From NCBI GenBank assembly GCA_008638375.1, contig CM018051.1:30067344-30131343 (forward strand): 64,000 nucleotides of DNA, in the 5' to 3' direction. Source of the DNA: Nyssa sinensis (lineage: Eukaryota; Streptophyta; Magnoliopsida; Cornales; Nyssaceae). The notes below the pieces were generated by a model. It searched no databases, was not told where the DNA came from, and saw nothing but the letters and a program-made list of their open reading frames with translations. A program made the translations under genes and the position numbers. Shown piece by piece: positions 1 to 11,523 of the stretch (position 1 is its first letter; each line of letters opens with the position of its first letter).

Positions 1-2052
1 TCTTGCATATAAAGTCATTTATAATAGCGCATGCATACACTGATTTTGAACGTACTACATGTATGCAAAATATGATCGTGCATGGAAATGTGTGTGTGCA
101 CGCATTACGATGTTGAGCCCTGGGGTGCTCGGGTGTTGCTCGACACTAGCCATACTAAGCAAAACATTTATCTTTTAAAATCAATTCAGTTCCATAATTA
201 TTGTGACAGAGTTTAAAACAGCTCAGGTTATGTTATTCAGTTGACTTGCCTCGATAAACGTGTCATATCCCGGGTCGGGATATCACACATCAGTCATTTC
301 TTATTTTATACGTTTGACTATTCTAGAGTCTTAATTGTGCTTAGGACAATTTATTTAATCAGATCGGCCTTTATTTGGCCTCTACTTTGTACTTACCATG
401 CTCAGGGGCATTTTGGTCATTTTACATTCCGTGAAATTCTGCCCCCGATTCGACATTTAATCATGTGTACAGTTTCACGAGTATCTGGGCTTCTGTCGAT
501 ATCAATTTCGTCCCATCTGGACTTCGTTTGGACTTCGGATAACATTTGGGGCATTTTGGGAAGTTTAACATGTTGTATAGCTAAATTTTCGGGACCTCAG
601 TTCACAAAATGGACCTCACCATTAGGTCCGAAATGTCCGACATAGTTAAATTGGACTATCTTTTATGTTTAATTAGCCCTCGGTATCTTTAGGGGCAGTA
701 CAGTCATTTACTATTTGCGTGTCTTTATTTTTTGGGGCTTATTCTCCCAAATCGAACTCCACCATTGAGTCTGGAATGCCCGAATTAGTAAAAATACACT
801 ATTCATTTATTTTATTTGGGCTTCGTTTGGCTTATTTAATGTCCAAGGGTAAAATAGTCATTTTACCCAATTTAATAAAGTAATTAATTAATTAATTTTA
901 TTATTTATTTATTTTCAGGGGCTTATTTAAATAAATTTTCCAGAATTTGGGCCATAACAAAATTTCTTAAAAGTTTGGGGTCAAACTGTAAATAACTAAA
1001 GTTCTGGTTTATTTATTTTTAAAATTTAACACTGAACCAGTGGGTTTGTCTTAGTTTTAAGTGAACCGGTCCAGAGTCTCACTGAACCAACCGGTCTGAC
1101 CGGTCCAACATGTCATGCTAACATCATGCTGACGTCAGCCCTATATTTTAAAAATATGTTCCCTCAAAACGATGTAGCATCACTTAAGTGGGTACCCGTT
1201 TAAACTATCGGTCGGGGCCTGAGCCGAGTCGGGCCCAAAGCCCGACTTAACACTGCTCACCTTCTTCCTCAAATCACCCACTGTGTTGCCCTAATTCCCG
1301 TTTCCAAATCTTTTAGATTTCGTGGTTTTCTAGTTGGTCTCTTCCTCTGCTTTTCGTTTCAACTCGTTTCTGGGAGCCTAAGGACTGGTTTGGCATTCAA
1401 TGGGGGCATCATATCGAGCTCAAGCGTATGGCCTGAGATCAAATAGTCGAACCTGCAACTCGGTTATACATGCATGTTTTTGGTCTAAAGTTTATGGGAT
1501 TTCGTCTGTGGTGACCTACTAATCATGGGGTTTGAGTTTCTATTCTCAAAACTGGGTTTTGGTTCAGGTTTGTGGAAATGGTTTCAAAACCCGAAACCTG
1601 CATGTCAAATTTTCTATGGCCATACTTGGTCTTCATGGTCACGGGCCACTATTTTCCTAACCCCCAGAGCATCTATGTCAGGTCCTAATAAGCCAAAATC
1701 AGTTTGGCTTGGGTTGGTTCAGACCTGCTCCCACAAAGGTCCTCCCATAGTGGTTCTTTATGGTTTAGGGCCTCTCAAGCCCTTCTGGCCCTCTAAATTT
1801 CGGTTTGATAATCCTTTAATGTCAGCAAGGCTTATGCATGCAAAATAATACTCTAAAACAATTGGTATAGAAAGAAAATTTAGAGAGAGAATTTCTTTAC
1901 CTTGGTTTCTCTCTCCTATTCTAACCCTTCTTCTTCCTCTTGGTTTCAGCTTCTGGATGCTCCCTTCTTCTCCACTTAAACTTTCCATTTTCTAAATGTA
2001 CATTCAGTGCATATATAGGTACATGCAGTCCCACGACTGTACCTCCCCTTTT

Positions 2053-2100
<48 letters not shown>

Positions 2101-2464
2101 CTTTGATCTCTCTCTCTACAGCAGACCTGCACACACACTTAAACACCTTACCTACTTTGTACAGTCACACACTCCACCTTCCGCACACACACCCTCACAC
2201 GCAACTTATATATATATATATAATATACATACATATATATTATATTAAACACAACCCACACACACTCACTCACACACAGTAGCATACACAGCAGTATATA
2301 CACACACCTCATGTATACCTATATATATTTAAATACATGTATACATCATACATCATACCATATATATATGTGTATATATATGTATATATACACATCTACA
2401 CATACACAACACACATCTCATGCATACACATATTTATGAAAAAAAAAAAATTCGGATCTCTACA
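1..2464 (-). mobile_element. Long chromovirus-type LTR, partial, inserted in the 5' LTR of element G
   Basis: Non-coding LTR sequence read antisense on the + strand. Its right end, ATCTCTACA at 2456-2464, matches the terminal sequence of the solo LTRs ending at 5891 and 50981. What follows (2465 on) is Athila-like LTR sequence that is uninterrupted at the same point in the other LTR copy (about 25950), so this is an insertion; the TSD would be GTTCA at 2465-2469. The left end lies outside the window. Contents include degenerate repeats with the 'gggcattttggtcatttta' type motif (about 399, 545, 690, 855), a GC-rich patch near 1200-1260, a CT run at 2061-2100 and TA/CA microsatellites to 2440. 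ORFs in it are short and uncharacteristic; I regard none as a gene. Confidence 0.75.
2061..2440. repeat. Microsatellite cluster (CT)n, (CA)n, (TA)n in LTR
   Basis: A near-perfect (CT)n run at 2061-2100 is followed by CA-rich and TA-rich simple sequence up to about 2440. The same kind of cluster occurs at a similar place, just inside the LTR start in sense orientation, in the LTRs near 23170-24250, 26160-26310, 42360-42720, 53740-53900 and 59930-60400. Confidence 0.85.
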
Positions 2465-3160
2465 GTTCAATTTACGCTTCGAGTATCAGATGTTTTTCTG
2501 TGCTTATTTTCATGATTGTCTCATTTAATTACTATGAGGCCTACTAGTTTATTATTCGTTGCAATCTATTGCTAGATTAGATATCAAATCCGTAATTGTT
2601 TGATCCCTCTAATTTGTGAAGCAACTAAGATTTAATGATTTGCTGCGTCAGAAATTACTAGATCTTAGGAAGAACGCTCGACTAAATTAAATACAACTAC
2701 TTGTGCTTGTGTTGTTTAGCTTCATCGATCGTTTTAATTCTTAAGGCTACTACTAGATTAAACCTTTAGCGCTTGTCTTGGATTGTTTAGTAGTTAGGGT
2801 TAATTAGATCGCTTGTTTTCTAATTAACTGCGACTAAGGATAGATAGGAAAATAGCTCCAATGATGAATATTCAAAGTGTGAATTGATATATAGTTACAT
2901 CGATAATCAGTTGTAAAATTTTGATGGTGCATGTTGACTTAGACCAATGTTTGTTCTTTTGATTGAATTTGATATTTTAATTCGAATTATTCCTTAGTTA
3001 TTTTTTTGATAAATTGTTTTCGTTATACTCAAACCCCCCATCCTTATTCACGTAGCATAAAACTAGGTTAGATAACCTCCGTGGGAACGATCCTTACTTG
3101 TATTACTACATATATTTTTAGGAGTTTAGGTTTTATTTTTTGGTTGCCTGCGACAGTACA
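2465..3160 (+). repeat. 5' LTR of element G, 3' portion
   Basis: Closely matches 43808-44442 plus the short stretch at 25950-26010 in the 3' LTR, allowing for the E' insertion there. It ends CGACAGTACA directly before the primer-binding-site spacer. The 5' part of this LTR lies beyond the antisense LTR inserted at 1-2464. Confidence 0.88.
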
Positions 3161-3168
3161 CTAAAATT

Positions 3169-3186
3169 TGGCGCCATTGTCGGGGA
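3169..3186 (+). other. Primer-binding site of element G (tRNA-Asp type)
   Basis: TGGCGCCATTGTCGGGGA lies eight bases after the 5' LTR end. It resembles the site complementary to the 3' end of plant tRNA-Asp used by Athila elements, with two differences from the form I expect. It marks the start of minus-strand DNA synthesis and fixes the orientation of G. Confidence 0.85.
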
Positions 3187-3283
3187 GTGATTCTAGTTGA
3201 TTTTTGTACTTCTTGTGATCTACAAGCATTAGCAACCACTTTCCTAAACGCCCTTTGGTTAAAGAAAAAAAAAAGAAGTAGCG

Positions 3284-5891
3284 TGTCACGCCCCGGATTT
3301 CCACGAACCCGGGGGTGAATGAAACAAAAAAATTAAAAAAACAATTAATCGATAATTAAATAAATTAAATTAAAAATTCACTTATTATTTCCTCAAACCT
3401 TCCTCCAAGATTAAAATTAACGTTTGTTAATTGGCATGATAAACAAATATTCGAGTATTGCCTCAATGTCTCACCCAATTAATATTTAAAGTGATTTAAA
3501 TCACATCCCAAAAGAGTCCTTAAAATAATCTTAAATCATTCCCAAAAAATTTAAATTAAACACTTGTTATATGACAAAAAAAATATTTTAAAGTTACTTA
3601 AACGAATTTTTTTCCAAGGTTTTCAATTCTACTTTATTTTTTTCCACCCTTTGCCTCCTTGTCCAAGGCTTCTAAACCCTACTTTTTGATATATTTTTTT
3701 TCTTTCACTACTCTTAAAAGAACTTTACCCACCTATTTAATATTTAAGTGTTCCGAAAAATTCGGCATAACCTCCCTTGTTTTCCCCAAGTATTTCCTCA
3801 CCTAATATCCACAAAATTTATGAGTAAAAATTCATAAACATCCACCCTCACTCGGTGGCCACAATTCAACATACATCCATGTCTTATACATTTAAGGAAA
3901 TATCATGCATTTACTTGGGTTTCAACCCATACAATTCAAAGTGGCCCAAGGCCTAATGTTCACAATTCTTTTCAAGTACAAAACTAAATAAATACATATC
4001 CAAAAATAATTACAACAAGTTGGGCGTATGCCCATACATCCAAAAAGTGCCCCAAGGGCCAAATCTTTAACACTATCCATTTCTTCCCACTCTTCAAGAC
4101 TTAAACAAGTCTCAAGTGTCTGAGACCTCATCTGAAATATAATTCCCACGAATGGGTCAGCTCAACTGCTGGTATAATGTAATACTAAGACTAGAAACAA
4201 ATTTAAGGGCGTGGCATGTGCAAGTGTACATTCATTTCTACATGCCTCACTAATCAATCCATACAATGTATTAACAACATTCATAACGCATCCATACAAA
4301 CTCTATACCATATCCATGAATTCATTAATACGACGTAATGAAATTATGCATGACACACCCACGCAACTCTATGCCACACCCATGTCAACTCTATGTCACA
4401 CCCATGTCAACTCTATGCCATGTCAACTCTATGTCACACCCATGTCTCGGTTTTATGGATCGCATCCGATGGTCCATCGAATACCACACCTGTTTCACGG
4501 ACCGCCCCCGTCGGGTCAATCAAGCACTGATACATGTCTCGCTTTACGATCTGGACCCCGTTGGCATGCGAGTACCAAATGGCCAATTTTGGGTTTTTCA
4601 CCACAGGATCTACACCCTCATAATGCATAGCACTTCGTGCTCAACTCACACCATGTGTCCAAGGAATTTCAACATGCCAAAATGCCATGATCTTCAACAT
4701 GCAACTCTATGTGACAATTTTTCAAACACATGGTGCCCCTTTTTCAAGTCATGCTATTTATCCCACAAAATACATAACTTAAAATACCAAAACATCATGC
4801 TCATCATATATATATATATATCAAGGCTACACATATCAACAAATATTTAAGCCACAATCTCACAACTCCAATAATTCACAAAGAATATAAACATTCCATA
4901 AAGTACTAAAGCACAATTCATCACATGGTCCAAACCACAAGGTGTGCCAATAATTTCATGGGTTGACAACCCATAGCACAATTCTATCTATCAAATACAC
5001 ACCAAACAAAGCAAGAAATCACCCAAAATCAACAAGAACAGAAATACTCCTAAACTACCAACTCTAGGCTTTTCAAAGGAGCTACTTCCTAGGTGATCTC
5101 CTAACATTAAATATGCATTTATAGCAGTTCAAATACATGTAAAAACACAAAGGAACTTAAATCTATTGCTAGCTTAGCACTACATCATACCTAAAATCAG
5201 TTTTTCTTGAAATTCGGTGGCTGTGTTTACTGGACTGCCAAACTGTTGGTGAGGATATAGTACTCATTGAGCCGAACACTTTCTCAAAAGGAAGTTCGGC
5301 CAAATACCCGCTTGAAATGTGTGTTCCGGCAGCTTGAAAATGTGGAATTTTAGGGCTTTGCTCTCCCTCTCTCTAAATGGATGATATTTCTGAAATCTCA
5401 GAATTTATATGTGATAAGGATGGACTAGATGAGCTGTATTTATAGTGGGGAATCAAAGGGGCAAGGGAAAATGACCATTTTTCCCTTAATGAGGCCATGA
5501 ACCCCGTTACTCTACAGCTCATTGCTAAATGCTTCAAACTGAAATTTTGTTTTAGCCAATGTTCATAAAATTATTTTAAATGAAAATTATTAGAATAAAA
5601 CATTTTCATTTGAGGTCGGCTTAGGTCCGTTCCACCCGGGTCACCCGGGTGCTCTTTTTGTCTAATTCTGGAAACTATTTCCGTTTTGGCTAATTTTCAT
5701 ACAGCAGATACCTCAAATTATTCCAAGCACTTTACTCTTCTATGACACACTCTAATTATGTCTCTAAGTGGGTCGTTCGGTGAAAACAGTGAAAAAAAAC
5801 GTTTTACCGGTAAAACCGGCAAAACTGCGCATGCGAAATGTCCTACCTACAAAAATGAAAAATTTACCCTCATTTTTTTCAAATCTCTACA
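3284..5891 (-). mobile_element. Solo LTR F1 (Tekay-type chromovirus family), 2.6 kb
   Basis: In + orientation it runs TGTCACGCCCCGG (3284) to ATCTCTACA (5891), so in sense (minus) it is TGTAGAGAT...GGCGTGACA. It is flanked by TAGCG (3279-3283) and TAGTG (5892-5896), a TSD with one mismatch. No internal domain or second LTR copy lies inside, so it is a solo LTR left by LTR-LTR recombination. It contains a short tandem array of about 20 bp units around 4360-4445 and the conserved 'CGAATGGGTCAGCTCAACTGC' type block at 4151-4175. It lies in the leader of G, just after the primer-binding site. Confidence 0.88.
4355..4450. repeat. About 20 bp tandem repeats in LTR F1
   Basis: Four or five imperfect copies of a unit like CACACCCATGTCAACTCTATG. 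The same array recurs in LTR F3 at about 49455-49530 and in LTR E at about 29240-29345, so it is an old feature of these LTRs. Confidence 0.85.
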
Positions 5892-6115
5892 TAGTGAAGA
5901 AAACAAGACACTAAGTTGTTGCCCAAACTCGCTAGCGCTAGTGCACTACGGCTTTTCAGCCTCTTGCGGGTCCCTTCATTCCATTCCCTCCACCTTACAC
6001 GGACCTAAGGCGTATTAGTGGTTTATTTTCAAAAGGGATTTATTTTGACCGTAGCTTTTAGATAGCTAACAGCTAAGCCACTAATCACACAGCTAATAAG
6101 GTCGGTCACTACTAA
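5892..6115 (+). other. Leader of element G between F1 and an unidentified ORF
   Basis: Internal non-coding sequence of G that continues 3188-3283 across the F1 insertion. It contains short TTAGCTGTT/TAGCTAACAGC-like inverted motifs near 6055-6095. I see no gene in it. Confidence 0.5.
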
Positions 6116-6484
6116 CCTTACGAGTCTGATTTGGCTCTCTATTGCACACCAAGTTGTCTCTCTGAGGGAAGATTGCCTCAGTATGTTGATATTACTGCTG
6201 GTTATAGAGATTTTGATCGAGGTCTTCTACAAAACCAATCCACTGCCCCTGCAAGCACTGATATTATCTATGATGAGGGTTTAAGTTCTCAATTTAGGGA
6301 TAGATTTACTCTCCAACAGATTGACAGCCCTGCTTCTTGGGTTCATGGGGCTCGTTATATGTCTTCCATTCCAGACAGCACATATGATGCTACACTTTCT
6401 GATCTGCTGAGGCTCCGCTCTCTGTCACTTGTTGAACATTCAAAGAAAGTGATCAGAAGGCAATCGGGTTGGCTCCGGCGGTAG
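6116..6484 (+). CDS. Unidentified ORF fragment in the leader of element G
   Basis: An open frame of about 123 codons with no ATG at its upstream end (the first ATG is internal). It follows a stop at 6113-6115 and ends with TAG just before the left LTR of K. I do not recognise the product. Its codon use looks protein-like rather than AT-noise, with segments such as GYRDFDRGLLQNQ, QIDSPASWVHGARYM and DATLSDLLRLRSLSLVEHSK. A second short coding-like stretch (EYRQSQWHSQELEDLEHPDV, about 16420-16480) lies on the other side of K, so the two may be parts of one reading frame that K interrupted. It could be part of an Athila leader ORF or a captured host gene piece. Function unknown. Confidence 0.35.
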   Translation, partial: PYESDLALYCTPSCLSEGRLPQYVDITAGYRDFDRGLLQNQSTAPASTDIIYDEGLSSQFRDRFTLQQIDSPASWVHGARYMSSIPDSTYDATLSDLLRLRSLSLVEHSKKVIRRQSGWLRR

Positions 6485-6493
6485 CCACTTCGA

Positions 6494-6967
6494 TGTTTAA
6501 GTCAGAAAAAAATCGTAATGAAAGACTAAAAGTAGAAGTAATTGAATCACTATAATTGAAATTGCATACCTTAGGGTCCAATTTATAGGCTTCGGATTCT
6601 CCCAATTTGATTAGGATTCAACCTCGTGAAAATAGGGATTTGATTGCCACCAAAGAATGGTAGTTACCATGTAGAACACTGCGCTTCATAGAAAGTGGAA
6701 TTTGTCTAGGAATGGCAGTTTCCTTGTCGCACACTGTTTCCTTATTTTCAGCTCGGTAGGTAACTTGAGGCAAAAATCAGCTCAAGATTCGCTTACGCAT
6801 GTGCTCGGTACCCTATGAATTGAAGGTGAGCCTGAGGGTTGTGCTGGGTCCCAAGCTTAAGAGCTCTAAAGCCCACGTGGGTAAGCCTGCTCTGAATAGA
6901 TGGGTTCTGCTTGTTTCATGCGTACACGTGTCACGTGGGGACTGGTCTGTCACTTTATAGTATATCA
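6494..6967 (-). repeat. 3' LTR of element K
   Basis: 474 bp. In + orientation it starts TGTTTAAGTCAG and ends TATATCA; in sense it is TGATATA...TTAAACA. It holds two overlapping G-boxes (CACGTG at 6925-6930 and 6932-6937). It pairs with 15911-16384 at about 90 percent identity by eye count. Confidence 0.93.
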
Positions 6968-6980
6968 ACTACTCCCCCCC
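6968..6980 (-). other. Polypurine tract of element K
   Basis: On the minus strand this reads GGGGGGGAGTAGT immediately before the 3' LTR, the expected position of the plus-strand primer in a Gypsy element. It confirms that K reads on the minus strand. Confidence 0.8.
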
Positions 6981-7169
6981 GAGCCTTAGTTTAGCATAAC
7001 ACGTAACTAGGGCTGTGGGCTTCCGAAAAGTCACGTGTCTTGTCACTTTGTCTTCTCTAGCGTCTGTTAATGTGGCCTTAATGCGCATCTACTGTTTGGG
7101 CTTTTGAGGCCATCATTGCCTCCAACCGCCACAACGGTTCGGCTGGGTGGCCCCTTAATTTTGTGAACC

Positions 7170-7178
7170 TATATAAAG
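7170..7178 (+). promoter_or_regulatory. TATA box of the antisense gene inside K
   Basis: TATATAAAG about 220 bp upstream of the first plausible ATG (7395), followed by a pyrimidine-rich leader. It is on the strand opposite to K's gag-pol and fits the plus-strand gene relic downstream. G-box CACGTG lies upstream at 7032-7037. Confidence 0.55.
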
Positions 7179-8140
7179 GGGGTTTTCCCCCATTAATTTC
7201 TTTGCTTCTCAAAAGAGTCCCCGTCGTCGATATCAGAGTGATCGAAGTTTTTGAAGAGGACGCCGTCGTCCGAAGCTCCCTCTTCCGGTCGTCGTTTAGG
7301 TTCAATTTAGCTTTCTTTTTTATTCATCTTGCCCTTTCCTTTTGCTTTATCTTCTTCTTCTTCTTCTGTTTCTATTTATCATTTCTTATTTACCATGTCG
7401 GCCTCAAAACGCAATGTCGGGCGTTGGTGATGGTACGGGAGGCTCTTCGGAGATGACTGTGTCATCCTAAATTCATGTAATAGGTAGTATTCCCTCTAGG
7501 GATACTGAAAATAGGATCGTTTAGTTCCCTGTAGTTGGGTCCCCCTCTAGTCCGGAGGTTAGGATAGTAGACGCCTTCGTCAAGTCTAGAAATAAGGCTG
7601 GGGAGACCTCTAGCAGGCCCTCTTTCAGAGAAGAAGGGGAAAGCGCCATTACTCAGGTCATGTTAGATAAACTGAGGGCAACTTTCGAATTCCCCTCAAA
7701 TGTGACCGACAGAGCCCCTAGCTCTTTAGATTGCCCTTCCGATATCCGTGCGGGTGAGATTTGTGTCTATCTCTCATGATTTGAGATGGGACTTAGACTC
7801 CCCATTCCTCTTTTAGTTAGACAGTTTTTCAAATGGTTTAACATCTGCCCTGCCGATCTCAACCTCAATAGTTGGAGGCACCTGTTAAGGTTTATAAGAT
7901 TAGGACATCTGAACAATGTTGAGGTAAATCTTGACCTGATCCGTAGCAATATGGATCTGTAGTATATGAGGTCGGATGGCCTCTTTTATATGTCCTTTGA
8001 CAAGGGGTTCAGACCTCTCTCCTCAGTGCCCATTTCCAATAAGACTTGGAAGAAGTGGTACTTCTTTGTAAGAGGAGGATGGGAGATGGATGACTTTCAA
8101 GATCAGATCTCAACATTCTCTCGGAGTACCGGGTTTAAGG

Positions 8141-8237
8141 GTGAGACCCCCTTCCTCCTTAACATAATCTTGCCTTTATTTTTGCATATTTTTTCTTCAT
8201 CACTTGACTAATCTTTGTATTTATGACCTCTGTGCAG
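8141..8237 (+). other. Predicted intron 1 of the antisense gene in K
   Basis: TTTAAGG|GTGAGACC at the 5' border and CCTCTGTGCAG|ATAAAAG at the 3' border, 97 bp, T-rich near the acceptor. Protein-like sequence flanks both sides. Confidence 0.5.
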
Positions 8238-8646
8238 ATAAAAGTGCTTGGAAGAGGTCAATCTTTATGGTTAACCTTCAAAACAGATATCGTTAAATCC
8301 TTTAGACCAACAACCGAGCTCATACCGCCGTCCTCACGCCTAAAAACCTTATGGCAGCTCGTTTGTTGGCCTCCCGAGCTGACAACCTCAAGAAGTCCCT
8401 GTTGTCCAATTGGGCACCAGGGAAGAAGAAGGTGGGGGAGACCTCTTCCCCTGCTGATCCCTCTCCTCAAGTGAAGAGGAGGAGGCTTCTCTCCAATTCT
8501 CCAAACCGGACACCACCTGAGGATGAGAGGGAGGCTGTTGTTGCTGCTCTTGCCCCACCCCCCGCTCTTGAAGTCTTGAGCAGGCAAAGGGGGAAGGGGA
8601 ATAAGGCTGTTGATGCTCCCCAAGTGCCTGATGACTCCAGATAAAG

Positions 8647-8726
8647 GTAACTTCTGAACTCTCATTCTTATTTCTGGTGTTTTGTTGCTTTGTCTTGTTC
8701 TGACCTGCATATTTGATGTTTTACAG
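8647..8726 (+). other. Predicted intron 2 of the antisense gene in K
   Basis: AAAG|GTAACTTCTG donor and GATGTTTTACAG|ACC acceptor, 80 bp, rich in T. It separates the basic segment from the coiled-coil segment. Confidence 0.5.
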
Positions 8727-9248
8727 ACCATGCATGGCCTTGCCGCCATCATGGATTCTTGCACAAACCCAAAGATGATTGAAAATCTCCAGTTCGAGCT
8801 AGATGAGACCAGGCTACAACTGGGAACGGCCCAGTCCACTACCTTTACTGCCGATGAGAAGTTGAAGGAGACGAAGACCTTTTTGTCCCTTATGGAGTCT
8901 GAACGGGACTCCCTTGATCGGAAGTTGGAAGACCTTTAGAAGAGGTTTGATGACTTCCAGGCCACCTCTATCTAGAAAACCAAAGACGCCTTCGAATCTG
9001 CCAAGGCCTAGACCGAAGCAAAGATGAAGGCTGAATTTGAGGGGATGGGTGAAGACCTAATCAAGCATAGGTATAGTACCTTCAGAGCCAAACTCCTCGT
9101 GAAGTACCCCGACCTTGATCTGGTTGGGATTGACGACGTTATAGTCCCTCCAACTAAGGCCGCGATTCAGAATGATGATGATGAGGTAGCCCCTCTTGAC
9201 CTTCCCTCGGCAGAAGCACGTGCTCAACATACGGATGCAGTGTGCTAA

Positions 9249-10085
9249 ATTTGAGGAGAACGAAGAAAGAGAGCGACGACGACATGGGATTCAGAAACCC
9301 CTTCCTCATTTAAAACCAAAGGAAGAGAGTGATGATGGTGACTTGGGATTTAGAGCCCTTTTCCCCACTTAGAGCCCTTTTCCTCATTCAGAGTGAAAGG
9401 AAGAAAGCGATGATGACATGGAGCAGAACGACATTTTCCTTTTTCGGACCAGCTGTAGTCTAGGATCTTTGTTTTTGTACTTTGCTTCTTTGTAAACTTT
9501 TTGAACTGATGTAATTCTTTGCCAATTATCAGTGAAATTGACTTCTTTTCTTCAGAATTGGTGTACTTTCATTATTTCAGAGCACTTTGCTGGGTGTCAC
9601 TTCAGTGTTTCAATACTTTTAAATTTCTGTGGATGTTAATAATAAGCCAAGCTTGCAATAGACTTCAACACTGTATTTGAATGAATTTCAGATCTCCTCT
9701 TTAACTTTCAAATGAGCATGAGTTGAGTGTTGACTCCTGAACAGAGAAACTTGTAATTGAATAATCATGGTAGTTGAACCAATCTTTTGTAACCAGAGTT
9801 GGTAATAACATGAATTCCGATCAGTGAGACTTGTGATTATATAGTAACTGGCCAAATCTTTCATAATCAGGACTTCTGTCATTAGAGCTAGTAATAACTG
9901 CACAAGACGATTTGTAATGGCAATTGAATCAATACTGGTAATAATTGAGCAGGACTAACTCAGAACTAGTGACCAACATTGATTACTTTTCCTTGAGAAA
10001 TACTCCAAACCTTTGTTGCTTCAGAAATCATTGATTACTTATCCAGACCTTTAATTCTTGTAAAAGTTACAAAGAACTATAGGGA
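9249..10085. other. Non-coding 3' region of element K
   Basis: Holds a purine-rich partial repeat (GGAAGAGAG...GATGATG, about 9260-9420), which looks like the 3' end of the antisense gene, then AT-rich sequence with no coding signal. The end of the antisense transcript may lie around 9490-9550, but I see no certain polyadenylation signal. Confidence 0.5.
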
Positions 10086-10089
10086 TCTG

Positions 10090-10375
10090 TTCATTAAGAT
10101 GGACCAAAACTAAAGCTTGTGCATTAAGTGACCAAGCCTAAAGCACTTGTAATGGATACAAGGCTTTAGGAGTCATTGAGATGTACCAGACCTGAGGTCT
10201 ATGCATTAGGTGACCAAGCCTAAGCACTTGTACTGGATACGAGGCTTTAGGAGTAATTGAGATGGACCAGACCTGAAGTCTGTGCATTGAGTAGACCAAG
10301 CCTGAAGCACTTGTAATGGATACAAGGCTTTAGGAGTAATTGAGATGGACCAAACTTGAGGTCTATGCATTAAGA
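10090..10375. repeat. About 82-bp tandem repeat in the 3' region of K
   Basis: Roughly three and a half copies of a unit with CACTTGTAATGGATACAAGG (anchors at 10144, 10225 and 10308, spacings 81 and 83). Tandem repeats between pol and the 3' LTR are common in Tat-lineage elements. Confidence 0.85.
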
Positions 10376-10446
10376 TGAGAATACTTTGAAAAAATAAAGA
10401 AATAATTCATAGTGATAGTATTCCGTAAGTGTTCTATATTCTATGG

Positions 10447-11373
10447 TCAGGGTACAAGCTTCCCAGTCATGTCTTCTAACCAATAGGTGGTAGGTCTGAC
10501 AATTTTCGTTACCCTGTATGGGCCTTCCCAGTTGGGTAACAGTTTTTCTATGGTGGGATCCTTAGTGTTTGGAAGCACTCTTCTTAGGATAGGATCCCCA
10601 ACCTGGAAACTGAGGGGCTTTATCCCTTGTTTAGTGCTATTAGCTATCCTGTGTTGATATGCCTCCATCTTAATCCTGGCCTGATCTCGTTTTTCTTCAA
10701 GTAGGTCCAGATTTTTTGCAAGCTAAAGGTCATTAGCCCCTTAGTCGAAAGCTTCCGTTCTCAAGGTGGACATACTGATTTCGATAGGAATCACTGTTTC
10801 TGAGCCATAGGCGAGTGAGAATGGAGTCTCAGAGGTTGGTGTTCTTCTTGTGGTTCTGTAAGCCCAGAGCACACTAGGGAGCTCTTCAAACCATCTCCCT
10901 TTGGCATCTTCCAACCTCTTCTTAAGAGCACCAAGAATTGTTCGGTTAGTGACCTCGGCTTGCCTATTGGCTTGGGGATGCCTTTGTGAAGCGAAGTGAT
11001 GACTGATGTGCAAGTCTTGGCAGAATTTTTTGAAAACTTTCCTGGCAAACTGCATACCATTGTCTGAAATGATGACACGTGGTATGCCGAACCTGCAGAC
11101 TATGTTCCTCCAAGTGAAACTCTTGAATTCTACCTCTGTGATGTGTGTTAGGGGCTCGGCCTCTGCCCACTTGGAGAAATAGTCAATGGCGACCAAAAGA
11201 TTTCTCATGTTCGGGGTGGCCTTTGGTAGCGGCCCTATGATGTCCATTCCCCACTGAGCAAAGGGCCATGGGCTGGCAATTGGAATGAGCTCATGGTGGG
11301 GCTGGTGCTGATATAGGGTGAATTGTTGGCATTTGTCACATTTTTGGACATACTCCTTGGCTTGTTTCAGCAT
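10447..11373 (-). pseudogene. Integrase of element K (Tat lineage)
   Basis: The N-terminal zinc-binding region ends in VQKCDKCQQF; the core follows with GMDIIGPLP and ISDNGMQF, which carry the two catalytic aspartates, and QAEVTNRTI, which carries the glutamate, so the DD(35)E triad appears retained. The C-terminal part (10447-10668) shows a GPY-type motif (NWEGPYRV), out of frame with the core: the frame breaks between 10669 and 10740. The enzyme would join element cDNA to the host chromosome. As it stands the copy cannot make a full-length protein. Confidence 0.9.
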
Positions 11374-11523
11374 ACTAGGCCAATAGTAGCCTTGTGTTAA
11401 GGCTCGGTGGGCTATAGTCCTGCCACCGTTGTGGTTGCCGCAGATTCCTTCATGTATTTCTGCTAGAACATACTGAGATTCTTCTGGAGCCAGGCATCTT
11501 AATAAAGGTTAAGAATAAGATCT

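Larger units (their letters stand above)
7395..9248 (+). pseudogene. Antisense, intron-bearing gene of Tat element K ('putative gypsy-type transposon' domain plus coiled coil), broken
   Basis: Lies in the 3' region of K but reads on the opposite strand. Decoded in pieces, the first part (about 7770-8140) resembles the plant domain annotated 'putative gypsy-type transposon' (NICPADLNLNSWRHLLRFI, SVPISNKTWKKWYFFV). A basic segment follows (about 8351-8644), then a coiled-coil-like stretch (LQFELDETRLQLGTAQ, 8787 on) and an acidic tail ending at 9248. Two likely introns show GT...AG borders on this strand (about 8141-8237 and 8647-8726), and a TATA box lies upstream. Several in-frame stops (for example near 7780, 7960, 8937 and 8973) show it is dead here. 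Some Tat-group elements such as Grande are reported to carry antisense ORFs; its function is unknown. Confidence 0.65.

Noticed and set aside
4355..4450. CRISPR-like array of short repeats
   Set aside because: The units are directly adjacent with no unique spacers and occur inside eukaryotic LTRs; they are a minisatellite.
9688..9903. Short minus-strand ORF in the 3' region of K
   Set aside because: AT-rich, no known motif, not continuous with integrase; treated as chance.
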